This document shows, one piece after another, positions 35,035 to 43,658 of a DNA stretch of 64,000 nucleotides (within the stretch, counting starts at the first letter, position 1; every line of letters begins with the position of its first letter). Under the pieces are notes generated by a model, which searched no databases, had not been told where the DNA came from, and saw nothing but the letters and a program-made list of their open reading frames with translations. Source of the stretch: JAUILH01 sp964230215 (GTDB lineage: Bacteria > Bacteroidota > Bacteroidia > Flavobacteriales_D > JAUILH01); the NCBI GenBank assembly GCA_964230215.1, contig CAXRGQ010000007.1, positions 930,001 to 994,000 on the forward strand, in the 5' to 3' direction. Both the position numbers and the translations under genes were made by a program.

Positions 35035-36584
35035 TACGCTTTTTTGAGAACAACTCTGAACGTAGTGCCTTTGTCTAATTCAGATTCAAGCACATATACT
35101 TTGCCCTTATGGTAGGATTCGATTATGCGTTTAACCAGTGACAAGCCTAATCCCCAACCACGTTTTTTTGTAGTATAGCCTGGTTCAAAAACGGTTTTGA
35201 ATTTTGATCCCGGAATGCCTTTTCCTGTGTCCTTTATATCCAGATAAACTTCCTTATCGCTTGATGAAATGCAGGCCGTCAACTTTCCTTTTCCTTCCAT
35301 CGCGTCAATGGCGTTCTTGCTTAAATTCTCAATTACCCATTCGAGTAAGGGCTCATTAATCATAGCCATTTGTTCATCGCCCTCGATACTTATTTCAACT
35401 TTCTTAGAAACACGTTTTTCAAGATAGGCATATACGCGTTCAACAATAGGATTTAAGGATGTGGCTTGGAGTTCACCTCCAGATCCAATTTTTGAGAATC
35501 TATCTGTTACCGTGTTTAAACGCGCTAAATCTTTGTTGATTTCTTCAATAGCGGTCTCGTCCACTCCTTGACTTTTGAGCAATTCAGTCCACGCCATTAA
35601 AGATGAAATTGGAGTGCCCAATTGATGCGCCGTTTCTTTCGCCATACCCACCCAAACTTGGTTTTGCTCTGCTTTTCTAAACGTGCTAAACAAGAAATAG
35701 CTCACCAGTAGAAATAACCCAATTATACCAAATTGGATGTAGGGATAGTAGCTCAACAAAGTCACTAAATCAGAGTTTTGATAATAGATGTAGCCAACGG
35801 TTTTCTCTCCTAACACTACTGGAATGGAACCGTGTTCTTCTTCCATCTCCTTAATTTTAGCATGGAGTTTTTCGGGACTATTTCTAAGTTTCTCAGGAAC
35901 ATTGGTGGCAATTACTTCCTCGGTTTCGGCGTCCATATAAACAACAGGGAATTGTTTAATCGATTTTTTTAATCGCTCATTGAAACCACTTAAGAGCATT
36001 TCGCTTTGTTCTCTATACTTATTGGCATTGCGCTCAAACTCTTCTATCGCTTTAGATTTGCTATAAAAGACCTTAAATTTTTGTCCCATTATATAGTCTA
36101 ATTCGATAGCCGGACGTTCTTGCCCCCAAATCGCACATAGTGCTTTTAAGCTATCATTGTAGACCTGCTTATCCATGTCTTTATCTGTAAAGGGTAGATT
36201 GCGGACATCAGACGGCTCTCCTTTGTGGTTAAGGATAATCAATGGGATATTGTTGTTACTCTGAATTTTACGGATGAAAAATGAATAGTCGCTATAATCC
36301 TTACTCAACTCCTGCATAGCATCCGCCCAATCTCTCACAGCGCGTTCTTCATGTTCAATGAGTAATTCGTTCGCCACTTGTTGTTGAAGTAATAAGGAGT
36401 CCGTTATGTTTACCTGCTCAATATTACTTTTAACATCACTGGCCCATTGCTCAACTTTACGTTTTTCAGACTCTTTTATTTTTCCAACTATGTCGCCAGT
36501 AAACCATAATGAGATCCCAACGATTACAGCTGCAATCAAAACAAGAATAATCTTCCAACGTTGTTTTTTAGAGTATAAATTCAT
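35034..36584 (-). CDS. Membrane sensor histidine kinase, orphan
   Basis: A 516-aa sensor kinase. Transmembrane helices at about 11-32 and 280-300 enclose a 245-residue extracytoplasmic sensor region that is mostly alpha-helical and charged. The cytoplasmic part has a HisKA-type dimerisation helix with the phospho-acceptor His in AKETAHQLGTPISSLMAW and an HATPase domain: N box NLSKNAIDAMEG, DIKDTGKGIPG and GWGLGLSLVKRIIES. No response regulator gene is adjacent. It sits between AsmA-like and hemW genes with one-base overlaps, so an envelope-related signal is a plausible guess, not shown. Confidence 0.9.
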   Translation of the reverse strand: MNLYSKKQRWKIILVLIAAVIVGISLWFTGDIVGKIKESEKRKVEQWASDVKSNIEQVNITDSLLLQQQVANELLIEHEERAVRDWADAMQELSKDYSDYSFFIRKIQSNNNIPLIILNHKGEPSDVRNLPFTDKDMDKQVYNDSLKALCAIWGQERPAIELDYIMGQKFKVFYSKSKAIEEFERNANKYREQSEMLLSGFNERLKKSIKQFPVVYMDAETEEVIATNVPEKLRNSPEKLHAKIKEMEEEHGSIPVVLGEKTVGYIYYQNSDLVTLLSYYPYIQFGIIGLFLLVSYFLFSTFRKAEQNQVWVGMAKETAHQLGTPISSLMAWTELLKSQGVDETAIEEINKDLARLNTVTDRFSKIGSGGELQATSLNPIVERVYAYLEKRVSKKVEISIEGDEQMAMINEPLLEWVIENLSKNAIDAMEGKGKLTACISSSDKEVYLDIKDTGKGIPGSKFKTVFEPGYTTKKRGWGLGLSLVKRIIESYHKGKVYVLESELDKGTTFRVVLKKA

Positions 36585-39304
36585 TACTCAGAGATCTCAA
36601 ATTCTATGTCTGTTTCCTCCCTAGATTCGTCTTTTTTCTTGTCTTCTAGGAGCTTATCAAATAACTTACCAGCGCGGTTTTTATTGCTTTTTTTGCGTTT
36701 TGTTTTTTCTTCTTTCGTGGAATGTTCAGGTGTTGTTTCCTCCAACTCGCCATCATATAGGATAAACTCCATCTTCTGTTCTTCCTGAGGTTTACGCACT
36801 AAGGTGGTGTCTTTTTTAAAGAGTCCTAGACTTTCTTGCAGTACAGCTTTCACCTCTTGTTTCTCTTCTTCAATAATTTCTTTTCTATTCTCTTTCCGAG
36901 ATTTTTTGTCCATTTCAAATTGAGGATCATCTACATTACCAAACATGCGCATGAATATAATTAGACCCGTTCCGTCGTCTATGATTGTACCAAATTCAGA
37001 CTCATTTGCCTGAGCTTTTAAATCTTTAAACTTAAAATCGATGGCGTAATCTATATCATTATTGAAGGTGTGGGTTCCTGCTAAATGAAGATCCATTGCT
37101 GAAGATAAAATCTCCATTTTCGGAATAAATACCGTATCATCCTTCACAGAAATTTGATTCTGTAAAGTACTAAAACGAATATCGGACAAGCGTCTTTCAA
37201 TATCATCAATGTGCTTTTTAAATAGAAAATTGGCCGTACGATTCTCACGCATATAATCAGTAATCTCTTTCATTGCACCCAAATTTTTAAGGTTTCCGTT
37301 TTGAAGACTGATGTCTGCCAAAGCAACTATTGAGTTTTGATTGATATTCATGTCAGGTGTGAGTAAGGCATCAAAGTCAACGTTTGCAGAGATTGTCCCA
37401 CTTATATTGTTTGACGAAATAGTGCTTTGTCCAAAGTCCTCAAATTGCACAAATAAATCGCTTACATCCATGTTAGTGATAGATGCTTTACTTGTTATTT
37501 TGTAAGGAAGAGAGCTTCCATCGAGTCTAAGTCTGCCATCTAGCTTTCCTCCAGCGGTTCTTAAGGTAAGGTCTTTTGCATGTAGTACCTGATCAATAAG
37601 TATGAGTTTTCCTCCAATTTTTTCAGCATGCATTTCGCCATAATTGAACTTATCAATGTCGAGTTTAAGGTTGAGGTTAATATCATCAGGCAAGCTCAAT
37701 TGCTCCGACGATTCGCTGATATAATCGTTTTTAATTTCATTGCTTCCTACAAAATCTTCTAAGTGAATTTGATGAGCATCCAAATTGGCAATCATTTCCA
37801 GCTTTTCATTAGGGAAAAGAATGTATGGCAACAGATTTACAAATCCGCCATCAAAGCTCAGATCTGAGTTGCCCACGCGTGCAGATAGGGACTTTATGGC
37901 TGCATCATCTCCTTTAAGAACTATGGCGCCATTTAAGTCTTCAACTTTTAAATCGGTATCCCGCAATTGCATATCCACATCTTTTGCCTCCACTAATCCG
38001 CTGGACTTGTATATCCGAATGTCTTGGGCTTTGTCTTCTGTTGCTGCTAATATTTTTGCCTTTAAGCCGGCATTTAACCAGAGACTTCCGCTTATACGAT
38101 CTACAGATTCCAGTTTTAAGAAATTTTGAACGGTTTCAAGATTTACATGACCTTTGATGCTCCCGTCAACGAGTGGATTCATAAAATCTTCTAGACTAAA
38201 ATGAGCTTCAAAACTTCCATCGGGCAGCTTAGCTTTAAAATTTTCAATTTTCAGAACATCCGTTCGTGTATCGTTTACATTGCTGTATGTGCCTTTAAGA
38301 CTAGCTTCACTTAATGTAATGTTACTGCTTGGTTCAGTTATGGTGCCGTTTTCATAAGCAAAATCTGCATTTACTTCTGGTTGCTCACCATTGCCAATAT
38401 ATCCCTTTAAGTATGCATGAAAATCTACAATGCCCGTTGATTTATAGTTAGACATGTCACCAGTAATGGACTTACTAAAGCTTGTAAAGAAGGATGATAG
38501 ACTTATTTTATCGCCAGTTACGGCTATATCGCAGAAGGTAGCCGAATCCTCTTTAACTAATCCATCTACGATAAACTGCATGTCTTCAACTCGTAATTTC
38601 GTTTCGCTAAATTCATATTGGCTAGTATCGCTTGAATGGATTTTAAGTAAGGCATCAAGTGAGCAATCCTTGTTCGCTATTAGATTCACTTGCTTGTTTT
38701 TGAAATGATACACCCAAAAGTCAAGCTTACCGGATAAATCGAAATCTTCGTTATACATTTCACCCTTTAAGTCGGCATCATGTATTCTAAAGGCATAGTT
38801 CTGATGTGCAATCTTATCGTCATAAATCATGCGGAGATTCTGTACAGTAAAACTCGATAATCTAAAACTGAAATCATCACTTTCTTCCACCTCATCCGAT
38901 GGTTTAAAGATGTCGTAATTGTTTTGTCCTTCAATATTTCGCCGGACCTTAAGTACACCATTATCGGCATGTAATGACTCGAAGGTAAAGTTGCCATCCA
39001 CCATGTCCCAAACATCAAAACTCATGTACAGCTTATCTAAATAAAGCAAGGTATCTTTTTCAGAGCCTTCAAACGCATCTGGCACGTGCACTTGAACGAA
39101 TTCTATACGGGCATTCGGAAAGTCTTTCCACACACTTACTTTTATCTGTCGAATATGGACAGGGCTTTTTAGTTGCTTATTAAGCTCGTCCACGGCCATT
39201 TGGGCAATATCATCTTCATAAAAATGAACAAAACCCACAATAGTGGTGAACAGTCCCAGAAGGATAGAAAAGGTCCAAATTGCTATTTTTTTTACTACGC
39301 GCAT
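36584..39304 (-). CDS. AsmA-like envelope protein
   Basis: A 906-aa protein with one N-terminal transmembrane helix (about 7-28) and a long periplasmic beta-rich body, the layout of the AsmA family that forms bridge-like proteins for lipid transport between membranes. N-terminal DDIAQMAVDELNKQLKSPVHI resembles the AsmA start, the middle has repeating GxLxLDG/AKDLTLRTAGGKLDG strands, and near the end is GTGLIIFMRMFGNVDDPQFEMD, common in AsmA C-terminal domains. The last about 100 residues are highly charged (Lys/Glu). Its stop overlaps the histidine kinase start by one base. Confidence 0.85.
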   Translation of the reverse strand: MRVVKKIAIWTFSILLGLFTTIVGFVHFYEDDIAQMAVDELNKQLKSPVHIRQIKVSVWKDFPNARIEFVQVHVPDAFEGSEKDTLLYLDKLYMSFDVWDMVDGNFTFESLHADNGVLKVRRNIEGQNNYDIFKPSDEVEESDDFSFRLSSFTVQNLRMIYDDKIAHQNYAFRIHDADLKGEMYNEDFDLSGKLDFWVYHFKNKQVNLIANKDCSLDALLKIHSSDTSQYEFSETKLRVEDMQFIVDGLVKEDSATFCDIAVTGDKISLSSFFTSFSKSITGDMSNYKSTGIVDFHAYLKGYIGNGEQPEVNADFAYENGTITEPSSNITLSEASLKGTYSNVNDTRTDVLKIENFKAKLPDGSFEAHFSLEDFMNPLVDGSIKGHVNLETVQNFLKLESVDRISGSLWLNAGLKAKILAATEDKAQDIRIYKSSGLVEAKDVDMQLRDTDLKVEDLNGAIVLKGDDAAIKSLSARVGNSDLSFDGGFVNLLPYILFPNEKLEMIANLDAHQIHLEDFVGSNEIKNDYISESSEQLSLPDDINLNLKLDIDKFNYGEMHAEKIGGKLILIDQVLHAKDLTLRTAGGKLDGRLRLDGSSLPYKITSKASITNMDVSDLFVQFEDFGQSTISSNNISGTISANVDFDALLTPDMNINQNSIVALADISLQNGNLKNLGAMKEITDYMRENRTANFLFKKHIDDIERRLSDIRFSTLQNQISVKDDTVFIPKMEILSSAMDLHLAGTHTFNNDIDYAIDFKFKDLKAQANESEFGTIIDDGTGLIIFMRMFGNVDDPQFEMDKKSRKENRKEIIEEEKQEVKAVLQESLGLFKKDTTLVRKPQEEQKMEFILYDGELEETTPEHSTKEEKTKRKKSNKNRAGKLFDKLLEDKKKDESREETDIEFEISE

Positions 39305-39392
39305 TTTGCCAAGTTGAAATTATCCAATAAAGGAGTAGCGTAGTGGAGGAGGGATTTTATTTATCCTTAAAGCAGTGTTAATTGGATATAAG

Positions 39393-39420
39393 AAAGGCCC
39401 CTCAGAATTGAGGAGCCCTT
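39393..39420 (-). terminator. Rho-independent terminator after the tRNA-like RNA
   Basis: On the minus strand AAGGGCTCCTCA pairs with TGAGGGGCCTTT (12 bp with two G-T pairs) around ATTC, followed by CTTAT. It lies 31 bases beyond the CCA of the tRNA-like element and 88 bases before the AsmA-like start, so it would end that RNA before the protein gene. Confidence 0.7.
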
Positions 39421-39451
39421 CCTACTTACTCTCTACTTGCTGCTTTAGAAT

Positions 39452-39534
39452 TGGATGTGGGAGAAGGATTCGAACCTTCCTAGAGTTTGTTTTTCCTTGC
39501 ATGTCTAACTTACCCCTTGCCTGTTTACCCCACA
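39452..39534 (-). ncRNA. tRNA-like RNA: acceptor stem, T arm and CCA present, anticodon arm not recognisable
   Basis: Read on the minus strand, TGTGGGG (39528-39534) pairs with TCCCACA (39456-39462, one G-T pair) as a 7-bp acceptor stem, followed by a T discriminator and an encoded CCA (39452-39454). The T arm GAAGG-TTCGAAT-CCTTC is perfect. Between them are 48 bases with an AAC/GTT three-pair candidate D stem around a G-rich loop, but no 5-bp anticodon stem with a 7-base loop; instead TTAGA can pair with TCTAG around 19 bases. A 12-bp terminator follows. It could be a decayed tRNA gene, an integration-site relic or a stable tRNA-like RNA. It is not a complete tmRNA. Confidence 0.5.
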
Positions 39535-39660
39535 TAAACAACTGCTGTTTGAACTTTAAGAACTTTACTTTTCAAATATATTAATTATAACGCACTAATT
39601 ACGAAAAAGTTACTATATTAACGTAATTATTATTAAAAATGTAATTAAATAGCTCAAATA

Positions 39661-40155
39661 ATGCCAAAAAATCAGAATAACCCTAAAAAACACGTATTTG
39701 ATTACGATATTGATAATCTAGATCGAGAGATTTTGAACATTTTGAGTGAAGATGGGCGCACACCGTATACCGAAATCGCCAAAAGATTGCTCGTTTCTCC
39801 TGGTACAATCCATGTTCGGATGCGAAGATTAGAGGAATTGGGCATAGCCAAAAAAACAGTTTTAGAGATAGACTTGCAAAAAATTGGTTATGATTTAAGT
39901 GCGTATTTGGGAGTGCATTTAGAACACGGGTTTGACTATGAGCATGTGGTAGATGATTTAAAGAAAGTGCCTGAGGTAGCAGAGGCATATTATACCACTG
40001 GAACTTACGGTGTTTTTGTAAAGATATATTGTATGAATACACGTCACTTATATGATGTACTTAATCATAAAATCCAGACAATTCCTGGGATACAAGGAAC
40101 GGAAACGCTTATTTGTTTGGAGGAAAGTATTAAACGACATATCAAGTTGGTGTAA
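39661..40155 (+). CDS. Lrp/AsnC family transcriptional regulator
   Basis: A 164-aa regulator. An N-terminal helix-turn-helix (about 18-65: LDREILNILSEDGRTPYTEI, LLVSPGTIHVRMRRLEELG) is followed by a RAM/AsnC ligand-binding domain (AYLGVHLEHGFDYEHVVDDL, VAEAYYTTGTYGVFVKIYC, IPGIQGTETLICLEE). Such proteins sense amino acids and control their metabolism. The 22-residue N-terminal extension (KNQNNPKKHVFDYDIDN) is longer than in E. coli Lrp but common in Flavobacteria. It faces away from the tRNA-like RNA. Confidence 0.93.
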   Translation: MPKNQNNPKKHVFDYDIDNLDREILNILSEDGRTPYTEIAKRLLVSPGTIHVRMRRLEELGIAKKTVLEIDLQKIGYDLSAYLGVHLEHGFDYEHVVDDLKKVPEVAEAYYTTGTYGVFVKIYCMNTRHLYDVLNHKIQTIPGIQGTETLICLEESIKRHIKLV

Positions 40156-40176
40156 AGCTATTATCTTGCAGGCGCA

Positions 40177-40641
40177 ATGGAGATTTCATTCACATACTTT
40201 AAGCCTAGAACCAACTCGCTTGCCTTTGCGGGCACTTTTATCCAGGTGATATTAATGGCTGCATCCATCATCATTTTCGGTACGTATGGAAGTGGTAGAG
40301 ATGACGAATGGATTTATTGGGTAGCAGGATTTGTAATGGCTTTTATCATTTTTAGTTTTACAGATAATGTTTTGCAGATTTTAGTTGGAATAAAGCATAC
40401 CGTTAAGATCAATAAAGGGGTACTTACTATTGTTAACGAGAAAACTGGAGAGCTTTTAATTGAAGAAAAAGTGGGCCAAGTAGGTTTGAGTACTAAAGCC
40501 GTTCAGGTGCGTGGTGGTTCGGTAAAACACATCAACATAAAACACAAAGACTTTGAATTCTCTATGATAGACAATTGGGTAAAGTCATCCGATAAAGACA
40601 TGCAAGACTTTTTGAAATGGCATAAGAAGATTGGGGGTTAG
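40177..40641 (+). CDS. Membrane protein of unknown function, PH-like cytoplasmic tail
   Basis: A 154-aa protein with two hydrophobic helices (about 21-40 and 48-69) and a soluble C-terminal part of about 80 residues whose alternating strands (HTVKINKGVLTIVNEKTGEL, VGLSTKAVQVRGGSVKHINI, FSMIDNWV) and final helix resemble bacterial PH-type domains. I do not recognise a named family. It follows the Lrp-type regulator by 21 bases on the same strand and may be co-transcribed with it. Confidence 0.65.
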   Translation: MEISFTYFKPRTNSLAFAGTFIQVILMAASIIIFGTYGSGRDDEWIYWVAGFVMAFIIFSFTDNVLQILVGIKHTVKINKGVLTIVNEKTGELLIEEKVGQVGLSTKAVQVRGGSVKHINIKHKDFEFSMIDNWVKSSDKDMQDFLKWHKKIGG

Positions 40642-40804
40642 ATTTAACCAATCGACTGCATTAGTGATTGAAATGTCACTTATCCAAATTTAGGATTCTC
40701 ATAATTCAAAAATATGACCAACGTTTAGCAGTTTGAGAATGATGAAAATTAATTAAATTAAGCTCTAGCTTAGTAATAACTGTAATAATCTCAATGTTGA
40801 TAAA

Positions 40805-42154
40805 ATGAAAGTTTTACTCCTAGTAACGTGTATCTTATGCCAACTTACAATTGTGTTTGGGCAGTTTAGCGGAGCCAAAATAATCTCGTCAAATTCACAG
40901 GGAGCGTCATCAGTGTTTGCGATAGATTTGGATTTAGATGCGGATCTCGACATTCTGTCCGCATCAGAGTTAGACAGCACAATTGCCTGGCATGAAAACT
41001 TGGGGAGTGGACTTTTTGGGGCGCGAGAAGTTATTTCAAACAATGTTTTGGGTGCAATGTGTGTGCACGCAGCAGATTTAGATGGAGATTTATATCCAGA
41101 TGTCGTAGCTGTTGCGCATGAGTCAAACACTATTTCGTGGTTTAAGAACCTTGGTAATGGAAGTTTTGGTGCAGAGCAAGTTCTGAGTAATAATGCAGAT
41201 GGTGCAGAGTCAGTTTTTTTAGCAGATACAGATGGAGACGCTGATATAGATATTCTGACCACAGCCAGGTGGGATGATGAAATTAGCTTATTTGAGAATT
41301 TGGGATCTGGGACGTTTGGACCAATGCAGACAATTAGCTCAAGTGTTTCTAGTCCACGTCAAGTGTTAGCAGCAGATCTTGATAGCGATGGTATGAATGA
41401 TATAATTGGTGTATCCGATAACTATGTAGTGTGGTTTGAAAACCAAGGCAGCAACAGTTTTGGTCCTTCTCAGCAACTGCATTATTTGTTCTATATGATT
41501 TCGGCATGTATCGCCGATATAGATAATGATGGTGACCAAGACATTATCGCACTGTCCTTATATGAAACAGCATTAATAGAAAATCTGGGTAATGGACTGT
41601 TCGCTGCTGGAGTTCCCATTAATTCATCACTGGGAGGGCATTATGTGGCAGCGGAAGATTTTGACGGAGATGGATATAAAGACTTCATAGTTGCAGATGG
41701 TGGTTTAAATGCCATCTACTTATATATAAACAATACTATAGGTGGTTTTATGCCTCATCAAACTATTTCTGGCGTTTATGATTATATCAAATCGGCCTAC
41801 GGATCAGATTTGGATGGAGACGGTGATGCCGATATTTTGTCGGCTTCATACGATGACAACCAAGTCGCTTGGAACGAGAATCTCGAAATTACGGATGTAC
41901 AACAGAACGAGCTTAGTGACGTGAAAATCTACCCTAATCCTGCAAGAGATTTTATATACATTGAAGCAAAGGATACTCGCCACAACTCATCTACATTAAA
42001 AGTGATGGATGCCCTAGGTAGACTTGTTGATGCAGATATTTCCACTAATGAAAACAGTGTACGAGTAAACGTTTCTTCCTTGAATTCGGGTATTTACTAC
42101 TTGAGTATATTCACAAACGGAATTAGCACCACTTCAAAGTTAATTGTTGAGTAG
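40805..42154 (+). CDS. T9SS-exported FG-GAP/VCBS repeat protein
   Basis: A 449-aa secreted protein. The signal peptide ends near FGQ (about residue 21). Then come about seven FG-GAP/VCBS beta-propeller repeats, each with a calcium-loop motif: AIDLDLDADLDILSAS, AADLDGDLYPDVVAVA, LADTDGDADIDILTTA, AADLDSDGMNDIIGVS, IADIDNDGDQDIIALS, AEDFDGDGYKDFIVAD, GSDLDGDGDADILSAS, with F/WxENLGxGxFG between them. The C-terminus is a T9SS type A sorting domain (VKIYPNPARDFIYIEAKD to SGIYYLSIFTNGIST). Probably a surface protein; ligand unknown. Confidence 0.88.
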   Translation: MKVLLLVTCILCQLTIVFGQFSGAKIISSNSQGASSVFAIDLDLDADLDILSASELDSTIAWHENLGSGLFGAREVISNNVLGAMCVHAADLDGDLYPDVVAVAHESNTISWFKNLGNGSFGAEQVLSNNADGAESVFLADTDGDADIDILTTARWDDEISLFENLGSGTFGPMQTISSSVSSPRQVLAADLDSDGMNDIIGVSDNYVVWFENQGSNSFGPSQQLHYLFYMISACIADIDNDGDQDIIALSLYETALIENLGNGLFAAGVPINSSLGGHYVAAEDFDGDGYKDFIVADGGLNAIYLYINNTIGGFMPHQTISGVYDYIKSAYGSDLDGDGDADILSASYDDNQVAWNENLEITDVQQNELSDVKIYPNPARDFIYIEAKDTRHNSSTLKVMDALGRLVDADISTNENSVRVNVSSLNSGIYYLSIFTNGISTTSKLIVE

Positions 42155-42192
42155 TCCGTATTAAAATTACGTGTCGCCGAGCAATAAATTTA

Positions 42193-43200
42193 TCACCACC
42201 TAACACCCACCTTTCCAATAGTTCCACGGTTCTCCAATGCTGCATGCGCCTCCTGAATCTCATTACTGTCATACACTTTGTGCACATGAGGTTTAATTGT
42301 GCCCGCCTTGTATAAGTCTACCACATTCCGCATACAACGCACTAAAACATCCGGTTTATTGTCTCCAATTTTAAGCATGTTAACGCCTATGATGCCTTTG
42401 GATTTCATCATTAAGAATATCGGGACAATCATACCCATCTTTCGCACAAAATTTAGAGTAGATAGCATACCAAATTTCTTTCCAGAACGCTCGGCCCCAC
42501 CATACAATACTTGTCTTCCGCCTGAGCCAATTAATCTTCGGTCCTTCTTAAACGTTGAGCCTGCAATCGAGTTAAATGCAACATCTAAACGGTCATTTCC
42601 AAGTACAGAATTGATAGTGCTTTCGTAGTCATTGGTACTGTAATTAATAGCGTGATCAACTCCGTTTTTCTGAATAAATTCGATTTTTTCTGGCTTGCTT
42701 GCCGTTCCAAAAACAGTACATCCCTTTGCTTTCGCTAGTTGCGTGATGGCAATACCAACCCCACCCGCGGCAGCATGCACAAGTATCTTGTCTCCTTCAT
42801 ATAGATTTACACACTCATATGCTGCATGATAAGCTGTGATGTATTGTGTTCCCAATGCCAAGGCTTGGCCGAGCTCGATATCTTCCGGAATTTCGACGGC
42901 TGCTTGTTCTGGAGTACAGACCTCTTGGGCATAACCTCCAAAACGCGTGAATGCCAACACACGTTTGCCTTTAAGTGGACCTTCAGATTCAACCCTTCCA
43001 ACAACTTCATAGCCCGGCACAAATGGCATGGGCGGCGCCTCACGATATAAGCCATTGCGGGCCATCACATCCGCATAATTTAGGCCAAAGCCTTCAACTT
43101 TAATTAGAATTTCTCCGTTTTTGGGGGTCGGACTAGGATATTCTCGCAACTCGAATGCCTGATCTGGATGTCCCTTTTTAACAATCGTCCAAGCTTTCAT
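42193..43200 (-). CDS. Zinc-independent medium-chain dehydrogenase/quinone oxidoreductase (VAT1-like)
   Basis: A 335-aa MDR-superfamily oxidoreductase. N-terminal GroES-like domain (ILIKVEGFGLNYADVMARNG, PFVPGYEVVGRVE) and a Rossmann domain (ILVHAAAGGVGIAITQLAKAKG with AxxGGVG for NADPH), followed by VDHAINYSTNDYE and the long NFVRKMGMIVPIFLMMKSKGI insert seen in VAT1-like quinone oxidoreductases. No structural-zinc cysteine cluster is present. The substrate is unknown. It is the last of three minus-strand genes with one-base overlaps (polyprenyl synthase, MORN lipoprotein, this gene). Confidence 0.87.
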   Translation of the reverse strand: MKAWTIVKKGHPDQAFELREYPSPTPKNGEILIKVEGFGLNYADVMARNGLYREAPPMPFVPGYEVVGRVESEGPLKGKRVLAFTRFGGYAQEVCTPEQAAVEIPEDIELGQALALGTQYITAYHAAYECVNLYEGDKILVHAAAGGVGIAITQLAKAKGCTVFGTASKPEKIEFIQKNGVDHAINYSTNDYESTINSVLGNDRLDVAFNSIAGSTFKKDRRLIGSGGRQVLYGGAERSGKKFGMLSTLNFVRKMGMIVPIFLMMKSKGIIGVNMLKIGDNKPDVLVRCMRNVVDLYKAGTIKPHVHKVYDSNEIQEAHAALENRGTIGKVGVRW

Positions 43201-43658
43201 TAAAACTCCTCCTCACGTTGAAGTTCGCCTTGCTCGTCGTAGAATTCCCATTTGCCAGTGCGCTGACCATCTTCGTACTCACCTTTGTACTGAATCTTTC
43301 CGTTTTTGTAATAGGTAATCGAGTGGCCATTGGCTTTCCCTTTCACATAGAAGGTAGAACTCCATTTGTTCCCATTGCTATGATAACTCTCCCATAAGCC
43401 TTCTTTCTTACCGTCTTTTAATAAGCCTTTTGCCTTCAACTTACCATCCGGGTAGCTAAGGATTATCTCGCCATTTTCAACCTTATCTTGATTTTCGATT
43501 GACTTCAGTTGAATGGTATCATCAATACCCATCTGCACGTGATGTATATTTTGTAGGTCAACTTCTTTCTTTTTCGCTTTTGGAGAAGAAATATCATCGT
43601 TTTTAGACGAACAAGCCCCAGCTAGAAGTACTATAATAATTCCTGCTAATAGTTTCAT
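43200..43658 (-). CDS. MORN-repeat lipoprotein
   Basis: A 152-aa lipoprotein. A signal peptide with lipobox LLAGAC (Cys at about residue 16) and a charged linker precede four to five MORN-like beta-hairpin repeats: YPDGKLKAKGLLKDGKKEGLW, YHSNGNKWSSTFYVKGKANG, YYKNGKIQYKGEYEDGQRTG, FYDEQGELQ. In Bacteroidota such proteins are often called YwqK-type antitoxin-like, but no toxin is adjacent and that label says little about function. Joined by one-base overlaps to genes on both sides, so probably co-expressed with the polyprenyl synthase. Confidence 0.82.
   Translation of the reverse strand: MKLLAGIIIVLLAGACSSKNDDISSPKAKKKEVDLQNIHHVQMGIDDTIQLKSIENQDKVENGEIILSYPDGKLKAKGLLKDGKKEGLWESYHSNGNKWSSTFYVKGKANGHSITYYKNGKIQYKGEYEDGQRTGKWEFYDEQGELQREEEF

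Noticed and set aside
43200..43658. Antitoxin of a toxin-antitoxin pair (YwqK-like naming)
   Set aside because: The protein is a MORN-repeat lipoprotein and its neighbours are metabolic enzymes; no toxin gene is present.
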